Notes: generated by a model not told the origin, from the sequence alone. A DNA stretch of 64,000 nucleotides from an uncultured Coprococcus sp. (GCA_934277375.1 CAKQTZ010000005.1:62001-126000); one strand, 5' to 3'; shown: positions 8,315 to 16,411, counted from the first letter of the stretch. Made by a program: numbers and translations.

Positions 8315-10525
8315 ATGGGTAATGAAATTTCTATAGATACCAGCATGGTAAGAGAGGCTGCAAGACATAACTGGATACTCAGGGCAGTAGCTGCGTTCTG
8401 CGTTACACTCAGTGTAGTGATGGGGCTTGTCAGTGGTTTCAATATAGACATAAAACCGGTAGTTGTTATTCCGGGGATTATTGCCGGTTCGGTATTATCC
8501 CAATTTTTGCTTAGAAAACGCAGATCGGCTGTGATCGGGTATATAGTCATAATATGTGCTATGGCTGTAGTCTGCTTGATATGTATGGATTTAGTGACAA
8601 ATGGATTTTCCAAAGTTGCAAATGATGTTTTAACCACAGTGAATAAGAATATGGCTATGGCAAATCTTCTGTTCGTGGTTGATGGATCCAGGGCAGTCAG
8701 GGACGAGGCTGTGGCCATGGCTGTTATGTCATTTGGACTGGCTGCTGCCATGTCGCTGTTTATAAGTATCAGATTGAATCTGCTCGTATCAGTGATAGTG
8801 TTTCTGGCAGTTACAATATCTATGCTATATAAGGGGGACGGGCATCCGGTATGGCTGGTTCTTGGCCTTGTAAGTGTGGTGCTTACGATGTACGTGGGGA
8901 ATGTACGCGGAAGAATCACACCGGGTATGTATATGAATCTCGGAATCGGGATGATCGTTATAGCAGGGGTTATGGCTGCGGTATATGCGATGTGGACATA
9001 CAGTCCCCTCAGTATCATTGATGATCTGAAGACTGGTATGCAGTATCACGGAGAGAACGTAGTATATGGAAAAAGTGATTACCCTGAGGGAAAATTTGCA
9101 AGGTATGAAGATCTTGCGATAACCGGTGAGGAGCGGCTGCGTATCAGGATGGATAAACCTAAACAGCTCTATCTAAGAGGCTTTGTAGGATCAAAATATA
9201 CTGAGGACGGCTGGACAGACAGTGATCTCAATATATATGGAGGCACATATGAAGGAGTGTTTGAATGGTTTTCCGGAAAAGAATATTCTCCCCTTGTGAA
9301 TCTTGCGGCGTATGTAGAACAGTCTGAATTGAACGGGGGAGAAGCTGTCGATGAAACGATACATGTGACTGTAACAAATGAGACAGCAAGGAGAAAGTAC
9401 CAGTATGTTCCTGAGTGTGTTACATATGACTCTCTGAACGGTCTGTATGCCGCAAAAAATGACGTAAATTTCAGATCCCAGGGACTTGGAAGACAGGTGG
9501 AATATTCTTATGATATCGTAGATGTCGTAAACAATGACTACAAGAACATATATTGGGAAAGATGGTATCAGGATCAATCTGGTGATAAATCGTTTCATGA
9601 CTGTGAGAATGTATACGGCACATTTGCGAGAACATACTACGAGGATATACCGGATGAACTCAGGGCATATCTGGATTCACATGCTCCTGAGTCCGGCAAA
9701 ACGCTGAATCCGTTTGATGCCATCAAGGTGGTGCGTGATTATACAGCGTCAAACATGTCATATAGCAATGAGGCTGATCCATACTCAGGAGATGGCGACT
9801 TTGTAACAGAGATGCTTGACGAACACAAAGCCGGGTATTCGGCTCATTTCGCCACGGTGGCGGCCATGCTGTTCAGGTATTATGGAATACCGGCGAGATA
9901 TGTGGAAGGATATCTTGTAAACCCTGACGCATCAGGAAAGGACGTGTCTGTCACAGATGAAGACTCCCATGCATGGGTCGAGATATATGCTGCAGGAGTG
10001 GGATTTATACCAGTGGAGGTGACTCCGGGATACTACTCTGATGATGAAGACACAGGAAGTGGAAGTACAGGCGGAGGAAGTACACCTCAGACCATTCCAC
10101 CTCAGGAGGATGAACAGCAGGATGACAATTCAGATGGCGGAAGTTCGGCTATGCAGTATCTCATGTATGTCATAGTGGTTATCATCATACTTATAGTCTT
10201 GTTTATTTTAGTGATGACAGTAAGGCGTATCGTTATAGCCATTATTAGACGTGAGGGCATGAGGTCATCAGACAGTGAGAAATCAATCGCTGTGTCCGGA
10301 GAATATATGGAGCGGCTTGCAGGGTACAGTGGAAGAACACTTGCGGATTATGTATCTGATGATGTACTTGACCTTATGAGAAGATATAAATTCAGCAGAT
10401 ATGTTCCGGATAGCAGAGATGCAGAGATTGTGAGAAATGCGGCTGCCAGTATGAAGAAATCAGTTGTGAAGGAACAAAATGCAGTTGGAAGATTTAAGAT
10501 GGGATTCTGGAATGCACTGCGCTGA
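8315..10525 (+). CDS. TgpA-like transglutaminase-domain membrane protein, catalytic Cys replaced by Ser
   Basis: A 736-residue membrane protein. Residues about 25-235 contain about six TM helices. An extracytoplasmic region carries a transglutaminase-like core at about 455-575, followed by a Gly/Ser/Pro/Asp linker, a TM near 612-640 and a cytoplasmic tail of about 95 residues. The core is recognisable: 'FRYYGIPARYVEGY', 'DSHAWVEIY' and 'FIPVEVTPGY'. In this superfamily the triad is Cys-His-Asp. Here the Cys position is Ser509 ('GYSAHFA', codon TCG 9839-9841), the His is His552, and the usual Asp is Glu568, a change I believe is common in Firmicutes. The protein may therefore be a non-catalytic binder or a serine variant. 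Start ATG 8315 is three bases after the lipoprotein stop. With MoxR and DUF58 it completes a classic MoxR/DUF58/TgpA operon. Confidence 0.9.
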   Translation: MGNEISIDTSMVREAARHNWILRAVAAFCVTLSVVMGLVSGFNIDIKPVVVIPGIIAGSVLSQFLLRKRRSAVIGYIVIICAMAVVCLICMDLVTNGFSKVANDVLTTVNKNMAMANLLFVVDGSRAVRDEAVAMAVMSFGLAAAMSLFISIRLNLLVSVIVFLAVTISMLYKGDGHPVWLVLGLVSVVLTMYVGNVRGRITPGMYMNLGIGMIVIAGVMAAVYAMWTYSPLSIIDDLKTGMQYHGENVVYGKSDYPEGKFARYEDLAITGEERLRIRMDKPKQLYLRGFVGSKYTEDGWTDSDLNIYGGTYEGVFEWFSGKEYSPLVNLAAYVEQSELNGGEAVDETIHVTVTNETARRKYQYVPECVTYDSLNGLYAAKNDVNFRSQGLGRQVEYSYDIVDVVNNDYKNIYWERWYQDQSGDKSFHDCENVYGTFARTYYEDIPDELRAYLDSHAPESGKTLNPFDAIKVVRDYTASNMSYSNEADPYSGDGDFVTEMLDEHKAGYSAHFATVAAMLFRYYGIPARYVEGYLVNPDASGKDVSVTDEDSHAWVEIYAAGVGFIPVEVTPGYYSDDEDTGSGSTGGGSTPQTIPPQEDEQQDDNSDGGSSAMQYLMYVIVVIIILIVLFILVMTVRRIVIAIIRREGMRSSDSEKSIAVSGEYMERLAGYSGRTLADYVSDDVLDLMRRYKFSRYVPDSRDAEIVRNAAASMKKSVVKEQNAVGRFKMGFWNALR

Positions 10526-10552
10526 TGTATAAGGTATAGAGAGGCATATATT

Positions 10553-11602
10553 ATGAAGACAAAGATAGAGTATTCGGTAATTACTATATTGCTTATCCTG
10601 ACGTATATATGGACAAACAATATATATACGTTATGTGTGCTGGGTATGATAGTTGTGGCTGCCTGTATATCGATGTTGATAAATCTGTATGTGGCGGGGA
10701 AAATACATATAAGCTTTACGATACTCAATGAGTTGTCGGATGACAGAGAACTACAGCTCAGAGTCGAGAACAGGTCAATATTTCCTGCGCCGCATGTGAG
10801 TGTTGTGTTCGGTTGCCAGAATGTTGTTTTTGCATCGGACAATAGGGCAGAGGTTCACTGTTCTGCCGGTGCCAGGAGAACCAGTGTATATGAGGTACCT
10901 GTCAGCAGCAGGTACTGCGGGCGCATTAATATAGATATATTCAGCATCAGGGTGTATGATTGGCTTGGAATAACCAGCAGAAAGCTCAGGCCCCATGGCG
11001 ACTGCTATTTTTATCAGTATCCGGACGATTCAGAAGTGGTTCTTCAGGAGTTTGAAGGCTCCAGATCCAGTGACAGTGATGTCAACTACAAACACATGAA
11101 AGGAAATGATGTGTCAGAGATACTTCAGATAAGAAAGTATGTTGTAGGAGACAACATAAAACAGATTCATTGGAAGATGTCAGCAAAGTTTGATGATATC
11201 ATGGTGAAGGAATTTGACAGGCCAAATGATATGTCGACAATGCTTGCATTTGATTATGCTTCGTCAAATGATAAGGAGGAGAATACAAGGATCATTGAGG
11301 CTGTGGCAACTATAAGTAAAGAGCTTCAGCAGAGTGCCACAGGGCATACGGTTTACAGAATGGATACTGAAAAGACAAAGGTGGTTCACAGAGACATATT
11401 TGAGTATTCTGAGTATGATGTAATGCTTCAGGAACTTCTGGGAACAGTGGCTGCCGGTGGTGAGTATAGTGTGGTGGATCATATTATAAGGCATAATACG
11501 ATAGAGCGATTTGCAAAAGTTATATATATCACAAGTGCAAGAGACCGGGTCAGAGCGGGTGAGCTTGAAGTACAGGAGAAATGTCTGGTCATAGCAGTAT
11601 GA
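10553..11602 (+). CDS. DUF58 domain-containing membrane protein
   Basis: A 349-residue protein. Two N-terminal hydrophobic segments (about 6-25 and 28-50) are followed by a beta-rich region and the DUF58 signature at about 190-225 ('EILQIRKYVVGDNIKQIHWKMSAK...VKEFDR'). DUF58 proteins are encoded with MoxR ATPases and TgpA-like transglutaminases and are thought to be membrane-associated partners with a VWA-like fold. No MIDAS residues are obvious here. The start is ATG 10553, preceded by 'AGAGAGG'. It is the last gene of the + strand run and is followed by a terminator at 11661-11703. Confidence 0.92.
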   Translation: MKTKIEYSVITILLILTYIWTNNIYTLCVLGMIVVAACISMLINLYVAGKIHISFTILNELSDDRELQLRVENRSIFPAPHVSVVFGCQNVVFASDNRAEVHCSAGARRTSVYEVPVSSRYCGRINIDIFSIRVYDWLGITSRKLRPHGDCYFYQYPDDSEVVLQEFEGSRSSDSDVNYKHMKGNDVSEILQIRKYVVGDNIKQIHWKMSAKFDDIMVKEFDRPNDMSTMLAFDYASSNDKEENTRIIEAVATISKELQQSATGHTVYRMDTEKTKVVHRDIFEYSEYDVMLQELLGTVAAGGEYSVVDHIIRHNTIERFAKVIYITSARDRVRAGELEVQEKCLVIAV

Positions 11603-11660
11603 TATGGGATACAGATAGTTATAATGTGGATACCTGCATGGAGCAGGCATAATGACAGAG

Positions 11661-11703
11661 CGACAGATATTTGCTATATAGTGGTAAATATCTGTCGTTT
11701 TTA
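11661..11703 (+). terminator. Rho-independent terminator after the DUF58 gene
   Basis: A perfect 12-bp stem (CGACAGATATTT at 11661-11672 pairing with AAATATCTGTCG at 11685-11696) is followed at once by a T tract. It closes the surface-protein/MoxR operon. Confidence 0.9.
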
Positions 11704-11715
11704 ATTTAATTATCA

Positions 11716-11744
11716 TTGACATATATATCGCAGTACGATATAGT
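11716..11744 (+). promoter_or_regulatory. Promoter of the padR operon
   Basis: A TTGACA -35 (11716-11721), 17-base spacer and TATAGT -10 (11739-11744) make a near-consensus sigma-A promoter about 100 bases before the PadR start. The spacer and -10 are covered by the first of two palindromic operators, so repression by promoter occlusion is expected. Confidence 0.8.
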
Positions 11745-11766
11745 TCGTATATCGCACTGCGATATA
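11724..11766 (+). promoter_or_regulatory. Twin palindromic PadR-type operators
   Basis: Two copies of TATATCG-N5-CGATATA lie at 11724-11742 and 11748-11766. Their half sites are identical and their centres are 24 bp apart. The first overlaps the -35/-10 spacer and the -10; the second covers the likely transcription start. PadR regulators are usually autorepressors binding long AT-rich palindromes, so the adjacent PadR gene is the obvious ligand. The sequence symmetry is seen directly; the binding is inferred. Confidence 0.78.
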
Positions 11767-11840
11767 TAGAAGCCCGGTGAAAAAAAGTGTAGAATAGAGA
11801 CAGTTGTTTATTGTCTGCACGCTGGAAGGAGCACTTATAT

Positions 11841-12158
11841 ATGGATGCACATATTAAGAAGGTATATGTACCCATGACGGAGACCGGATTCTATATACTG
11901 CTATGTCTAAGGACGCCGAATCACGGATATGGAATAGTCCAGAAGGTTCGGAAGATGACGGGAGATGAGATCATACTTGCCCCGGGAACCATGTACGGAA
12001 GTCTGTCTAAGATGGAGAAGGATGGACTGATAAGATATGTGGCGGAGGAGGACAAGAGAAAGATATATGTGATCACTGATCTCGGCAGGGAGGTCCTTGA
12101 TATAGAGCTTGCGAGGATAGAGCGATTGTATAGGAATTCAAGGGAGGAACTACAGTGA
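11841..12158 (+). CDS. PadR-family transcriptional regulator
   Basis: A 105-residue winged-helix regulator. ATG 11841 is preferred over the in-frame TTG at 11811 because GGAAGGAG (11824-11831) is spaced correctly for it. Family features are 'YVPMTETGFYILLCLRTPNHGYGIVQKV', then 'LAPGTMYGSLSKMEKDGLI' (recognition helix) and the wing 'EEDKRKIYVITDLGREVL', with a short C-terminal dimerisation helix. It is coupled by a 4-base overlap to a DUF2812 gene, a pairing common in Firmicutes, in which the PadR protein represses its own operon. The inducer is unknown. Two strong palindromes upstream support autoregulation. Confidence 0.93.
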   Translation: MDAHIKKVYVPMTETGFYILLCLRTPNHGYGIVQKVRKMTGDEIILAPGTMYGSLSKMEKDGLIRYVAEEDKRKIYVITDLGREVLDIELARIERLYRNSREELQ

Positions 12159-12718
12159 GTAAGCAGGATAAGACAACGAAGAAGATGATAAAATTTTTCT
12201 CCATAGTGCAGTATGAGAAGGAGGCTGAGTTCCTGAGACAGGAACATAAAAATGGCTGGAAGCTCAAAAGGGTATCGGGTATCGGAGTGTACGAATTCGA
12301 GGCGTGTGAGCCGGAGGATGTGGTATACCAGCTGGATTATTGTCAGGCAGGAAAAGGCGACAAGGTAGAGTACATAAAGATGTTCGAGGACTGCGGCTGG
12401 GAGTATCTGTCAGACTATAGCGGATACAGCTACTTCAGGAAGAAAGCCAGCGAGATGAACGGGGATGAGAAGATATTCTGTGACAACGAATCCAGGGTGG
12501 ATATGATGAACAGGATAGTGAGGGCAAGGCTGTTGCCAGTGTGCGTCATTTTCCTTTGCGTCATCGTTCCATGTTTTTACAGGGTCATGACTGGATATAG
12601 TCTGTTGTCAATTCCGGGGATTGTATGTATAATCTTAGTTGCATTATATGTTCTTATGATACTTATGTGCACAGCTTCATACAGCTCATTTGCAAAGCGT
12701 ATGAAGAAGAAATATTAG
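12155..12718 (+). CDS. DUF2812 domain-containing membrane protein
   Basis: A 187-residue protein starting at GTG 12155, overlapping the padR stop. Residues about 10-110 are a DUF2812 domain ('KKMIKFFSIVQYEKEAEFLRQEHKNGW', then 'YQLDYC'). Two hydrophobic helices follow (about 125-147 and 150-172), and the tail is lysine-rich. DUF2812 proteins are repeatedly encoded behind PadR regulators. Their biochemical role is not established, though envelope-stress or drug-response functions have been suggested for such modules. Expression should depend on the operators at 11724-11766. Confidence 0.88.
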   Translation: MSKQDKTTKKMIKFFSIVQYEKEAEFLRQEHKNGWKLKRVSGIGVYEFEACEPEDVVYQLDYCQAGKGDKVEYIKMFEDCGWEYLSDYSGYSYFRKKASEMNGDEKIFCDNESRVDMMNRIVRARLLPVCVIFLCVIVPCFYRVMTGYSLLSIPGIVCIILVALYVLMILMCTASYSSFAKRMKKKY

Positions 12719-12739
12719 TATGCAACGGAGAATACAGGA

Positions 12740-13693
12740 ATGATACAGGATATAGAACCACAGAGGTTTAATAATCAATATAGTAACAGGAGAGAACCAG
12801 AGGATCACGATGTGGTTCTCTCTTTTTCTGAGAAAATGATATTTGCAAAGGTTATGGATGATGAGAACCGGCTGGAGTTTATGACGTACGGCGAACTGCA
12901 GAAAATAACTGGACGTGACATGAAAAAAGAGGATATCAGCAATGAGAAAAATGCCGATGGAATTGACAAACTTGAAAATGTTGTGGAAACTACCAAATGT
13001 AAAGATGATCTGGTCTATTTGTTTTCAATAGACGATACCGCATATTTTCTGTGGAATGGAGACACCAGACTGACCGCTCTGGGATATGAATACCGCAGCA
13101 TGTATAAGACAAGGGCGTGTCACCCAAAGACTGCGGTTCTTGCGGCGGCAACCGGCTGGCATTTGTCTCTGTGGTACAAGACCAACAGGTTCTGCGGCGC
13201 CTGTGGTGAGAGGACTGTACACGATGAGAAGGAGAGAATGCTCAGATGTCCGTCCTGCGGCAGGCTGATATTCCCAGTCATAGCTCCGGCAGTTATAGTG
13301 GGAGTGATCGACGGCGACAGGATAATACTTACCACATATGCGGGCAGGGAGTACAAGAGATACGCCCTGATAGCGGGATTTACCGAGATAGGAGAGAGCG
13401 CTGAGCAGACCGTCAGACGGGAGGTCATGGAGGAGGTCGGCATCAGCGTTAAGAATATCACATATTATAAGTCGCAGCCGTGGGGCTATGACAGCAATCT
13501 CCTCATGGGGTATTTCTGTCAGGCGGACATACCGGAGGGCAGTGATGGACACCTGACAATAGACAGACAGGAGCTTGCAACCGGAGAGTGGGTAAAGCGC
13601 GAGGATATCCCCGATTATCCGGAGCACCTGAGTCTTACCCATGAGATGATGGTATACTTTAAAGAGCACGGACAGGGAATAATAAGTAAATAG
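12740..13693 (+). CDS. nudC: NAD+ diphosphatase-like Nudix hydrolase (NudC-type)
   Basis: A 317-residue protein with the NudC architecture: an N-terminal domain, a zinc ribbon with Cys152, Cys155, Cys170 and Cys173, and a Nudix box at about 213-235 ('GFTEIGES...RREVMEEVGI') with the expected Glu residues for Mg binding. After the box comes 'SQPWGYDSNLLMGYF', matching the NudC signature SQPWxFPxS only in its first half. NudC enzymes hydrolyse NAD(H) to NMN(H) and AMP, and some remove NAD caps from RNA. The partial signature means substrate preference could differ. ATG 12740 follows GGAGAATACAGGA. It lies 21 bases after the DUF2812 gene and may be read through from it. Confidence 0.88.
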   Translation: MIQDIEPQRFNNQYSNRREPEDHDVVLSFSEKMIFAKVMDDENRLEFMTYGELQKITGRDMKKEDISNEKNADGIDKLENVVETTKCKDDLVYLFSIDDTAYFLWNGDTRLTALGYEYRSMYKTRACHPKTAVLAAATGWHLSLWYKTNRFCGACGERTVHDEKERMLRCPSCGRLIFPVIAPAVIVGVIDGDRIILTTYAGREYKRYALIAGFTEIGESAEQTVRREVMEEVGISVKNITYYKSQPWGYDSNLLMGYFCQADIPEGSDGHLTIDRQELATGEWVKREDIPDYPEHLSLTHEMMVYFKEHGQGIISK

Positions 13694-13703
13694 TAATACT
13701 GAG

Positions 13704-13731
13704 TTGACTTTTAAATGCAATCAGATAAAAT
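13704..13731 (+). promoter_or_regulatory. Promoter upstream of the TAXI receptor gene
   Basis: TTGACT (13704-13709), a 16-base spacer and TAAAAT (13726-13731). It lies 130 bases upstream of the lipoprotein start at 13861, leaving an untranslated leader of about 120 bases that contains a strong hairpin. Confidence 0.6.
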
Positions 13732-13766
13732 AATATTATGTATTTTCAATAAATGGACGGCGGTGA

Positions 13767-13788
13767 TAAAGGGCTGAAAAGCCCTTTA
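13767..13788 (+). terminator. Leader hairpin, terminator-like (possible attenuator)
   Basis: A perfect 9-bp stem, TAAAGGGCT-GAAA-AGCCCTTTA, with a GNRA-type GAAA loop and a short, interrupted T run (TTTATTTCG). It lies between the promoter at 13704 and the TAXI gene. It could instead be a weak terminator of the nudC transcript. Confidence 0.6.
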
Positions 13789-13860
13789 TTTCGTGTGATG
13801 AATAAACGGACAAAGAAGAAGAATCAGACAGAGTGCTGTGCGAAGAGCAAGGAGGACGAC

Positions 13861-14841
13861 ATGATAAAGAGGAATTTGATAAAACGTGTGATGGCGGCAG
13901 GAGCCATCATGGCAGTTACACTTTCACTGGCCGGGTGTGGCATCGGCAGTGATTCCGTGAAGCTTGGAGCCGCGGGAGTTGGCGGCGGATACTATGCGTT
14001 TTCCAATGCGTTTGCCCAGATAGCATCCTCGGAGGATGAAGATCTTGATTTTGAGGTGAAGGTCACTTCGGGATCCACGGCGAATATCAGACTTCTGTCC
14101 GATGGATATGTGGACATGGCGATTGCACAGGCAGATCTGGTGGATGCAGCCTACAATGGAACCGGTGCCACTGACAAGAAAAGATACAGAGGCTACTCGG
14201 CCGTGGCCAGTCTGTACACTGAGGCGTGCCAGATTGTTGTAAGAGCAGATTCCGGAATAGATAATTTGGACGATCTACAGGGCAAGAAGGTGTCTGTGGG
14301 AGAGGAGGAATCCGGAACCCAGAGAAATGCAGAGCAGATACTGCAGATGACTGGCCTTGTGGAATCCCTTGTAGACACAGTCAATCTCGATTATGTGGAC
14401 GCTGCAAATGAACTCAAATCAGGCCAGATAGATGCATTCTTCTGTACAGCAGGTATACAGACTTCAGTGATCGAGGAGCTGTCTAAAGAGTGCGATGTGA
14501 AGCTTATCGGAATAGATGATAAATGCAGGGACAGACTTAAATCCGTGTATGGCTTCTATACAGATTACACCATACCGGCGGGAACTTACGAAGGCCAGGA
14601 TCAGGATGTTGTGACCCTTGGGGTCAGGGCTGTTCTTCTTGCAAGGGACGATATGGATGAGGAAATAGTTGAGGAGCTCACAGGCCTTCTCTTTGAACAT
14701 TCACAGGATATCCAGTATTCAATAGCGCTCACTTTCCAGATAGACGAGAGTGAGGCTGTGAAGAATGTGACCATTCCATTTCACGATGGTGCTAAAGCTT
14801 ATTATCAGAAAAAAGGGATAGAGATCCCGGCTGAACAGTAG
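13861..14841 (+). CDS. TAXI family TRAP-type solute receptor lipoprotein
   Basis: A 326-residue extracytoplasmic binding protein. ATG 13861 is chosen for the RBS AAGGAGG (13849-13855) and because it exposes a lipoprotein signal ('MIKRNLIKRVMAAG...LSLAGC'). An in-frame ATG at 13753 gives no signal. The mature part is a TAXI (TRAP-associated extracytoplasmic immunogenic) fold: 'LGAAGVGGGYYAFSNAFAQI', 'VTSGSTANIRLLSDGYVDMAIAQAD', 'LQGKKVSVGEEESGTQRNAEQIL'. TAXI receptors normally deliver dicarboxylates, 2-oxoglutarate or glutamate to a fused DctQM permease. No DctQ/M gene is nearby. The next gene on the same strand is a GltS-type symporter, so a TAXI-GltS system is inferred. Glutamate is the likely ligand, but this is not shown. 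Confidence 0.9.
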   Translation: MIKRNLIKRVMAAGAIMAVTLSLAGCGIGSDSVKLGAAGVGGGYYAFSNAFAQIASSEDEDLDFEVKVTSGSTANIRLLSDGYVDMAIAQADLVDAAYNGTGATDKKRYRGYSAVASLYTEACQIVVRADSGIDNLDDLQGKKVSVGEEESGTQRNAEQILQMTGLVESLVDTVNLDYVDAANELKSGQIDAFFCTAGIQTSVIEELSKECDVKLIGIDDKCRDRLKSVYGFYTDYTIPAGTYEGQDQDVVTLGVRAVLLARDDMDEEIVEELTGLLFEHSQDIQYSIALTFQIDESEAVKNVTIPFHDGAKAYYQKKGIEIPAEQ

Positions 14842-14966
14842 TTGTCAGCTGATGATAATAAATATACTGAATGCGGAAAAGGATATATGCAGATTATATT
14901 GGGTGAAGAAAGTATCTGATCACGGATGTCTGCATGTGTATATAATATAGATAAGAGAGGTCTTAC

Positions 14967-16154
14967 ATGGAGATACAGATAGATATGTATCAGACACTGG
15001 CGGTGTCAGTTCTGGTACTTGTATTGGGACAGTTTTTAAAGAAAAGAATTAATTTCCTGGAGAAATTCTGCATACCGGCGCCGGTCATAGGAGGTCTGCT
15101 TTTCGCAGTCCTGACCTGTGTGTGTTACAGTCTTGGCATAGCAGAATTTACATTTGACGATACACTTAGAGAGGTGTGCATGGTATTCTTCTTCACGTCA
15201 GTTGGATTCCAGGCGAATCTTAAGGTTTTAAAGAGCGGAGGAAAGTCGTTGTTCATATTCCTTGGGCTGGTTGTGGTGCTTATAGTGTCCCAGAATTTCC
15301 TGGCACTCGGGGTAAGTAAGCTGCTGCACCTTGATCCGCTTGTCGGACTCTGCACGGGATCTATACCTATGGTAGGTGGTCATGGAACTGCAGGAGCGTT
15401 TGGCCCGGTGCTGGAGGATTTTGATGTCAAGGGCGCAACCACTATATGCACGGCTGCGGCAACATTTGGACTTATCGCAGGAAGTCTTATAGGCGGACCT
15501 ATAGGCAAGAGACTCATAGACAGGAAGAAGCTTCTGGACACAGCAGTTGCCGAGGATGACAGTATACTGGTTGAGGATGAGAAGAAACATGAGCGTCATA
15601 CCAATATGTATGCGGCAGCAGTGTTCCAGCTCATCATAGCCGTAGGAATAGGAACCATCATATCGGAACTTCTCACAAAGACAGGACTTACATTTCCTAT
15701 ATATATAGGTGCGATGATCGCGGCTGCGGTCATCAGAAATATCGGAGAGTATTCCGGCAAGTTTGATATATACATGGGTGAGATCAACAACCTTGGTGGT
15801 ATCTGCCTGTCGCTTTTCCTTGGAATGGCGATGATAACCCTGAAGCTGTGGCAGCTTGCAGAGCTTGCCCTTCCGCTCATCATACTGCTCTCGGCACAGC
15901 TTATACTCATGATGCTGTTCACATATTTTGTTGTGTTCAACGTGATGGGCAGGGATTACGATGCGGCGGTTCTGTCCGCCGGAACATGCGGATTCGGTAT
16001 GGGAGCAACGCCAAATGCCATGGCGAACATGCAGGCCATATGCGACCGCTATGTTCCTTCGGTCAAAGCATATCTGATAATCCCACTTATAGGAAGTTTA
16101 TTTGCTGACTTCCTGAACAGCCTGGTAATTACATTTTTCATAAACATACTTTAG
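14967..16154 (+). CDS. gltS: GltS-type sodium/glutamate symporter family protein
   Basis: A 395-residue polytopic membrane protein of the glutamate:Na+ symporter (ESS/GltS) family. It shows the inverted-repeat architecture of about ten TM helices with two glycine-rich re-entrant signatures ('PMVGGHGTAGAFGPVLEDF' and 'GTCGFGMGATPNAMANMQAI'), and the N-terminus 'MYQTLAVSVLVLVLGQFLKKRI'. The start is ATG 14967 after AAGAGAGG. The gene follows a TAXI receptor gene by 125 bases. That gap holds a possible TATAAT at 14941-14946, so it may also have its own promoter. It is predicted to import glutamate or a related dicarboxylate with Na+, possibly using the TAXI lipoprotein as receptor. Confidence 0.92.
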   Translation: MEIQIDMYQTLAVSVLVLVLGQFLKKRINFLEKFCIPAPVIGGLLFAVLTCVCYSLGIAEFTFDDTLREVCMVFFFTSVGFQANLKVLKSGGKSLFIFLGLVVVLIVSQNFLALGVSKLLHLDPLVGLCTGSIPMVGGHGTAGAFGPVLEDFDVKGATTICTAAATFGLIAGSLIGGPIGKRLIDRKKLLDTAVAEDDSILVEDEKKHERHTNMYAAAVFQLIIAVGIGTIISELLTKTGLTFPIYIGAMIAAAVIRNIGEYSGKFDIYMGEINNLGGICLSLFLGMAMITLKLWQLAELALPLIILLSAQLILMMLFTYFVVFNVMGRDYDAAVLSAGTCGFGMGATPNAMANMQAICDRYVPSVKAYLIIPLIGSLFADFLNSLVITFFINIL

Positions 16155-16169
16155 GGGGTATAACCAACT

Positions 16170-16376
16170 ATGAGAGAAAAAAATAAAGAAAAGCAAAAAG
16201 AACAGCATAAAGAGCATCACAGATTCAACATGTCATTTGACAATCTGGCTATTCCTGAGGTGAACACAAAGAGCCATGATGACAATGAGGATAATGTGGG
16301 TGAGGATGACTCGTCTGTGACATATGACACGGTGGCAATCCCTGAGATCCACATAAGGAAAAAGAAAGATAAATAA
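16170..16376 (+). CDS. Small highly charged protein with twin AIPE motif
   Basis: A 68-residue protein with RBS AGGGGG just upstream of ATG 16170, 15 bases after gltS and before its terminator, so it is co-transcribed. The N-terminus is Lys/Glu/His-rich. The middle and C-terminus hold two copies of one motif, 'FDNLAIPEV' (about 24-32) and 'YDTVAIPEI' (about 53-61), separated by an acidic Asp/Glu/Asn linker. There is no signal peptide or TM. I recognise no family. A cytoplasmic partner of the transporter, with two linear docking motifs, is inferred only from position and repeat structure. Confidence 0.7.
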   Translation: MREKNKEKQKEQHKEHHRFNMSFDNLAIPEVNTKSHDDNEDNVGEDDSSVTYDTVAIPEIHIRKKKDK

Positions 16377-16411
16377 TGTAAGGATGGCATATGCCAAAAT
16401 ATTTACTTAAG

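Noticed and set aside
13753..13860. N-terminal extension of the TAXI receptor
   Set aside because: It runs through a hairpin and an RBS, and it would bury the lipoprotein signal; ATG 13861 is better supported.
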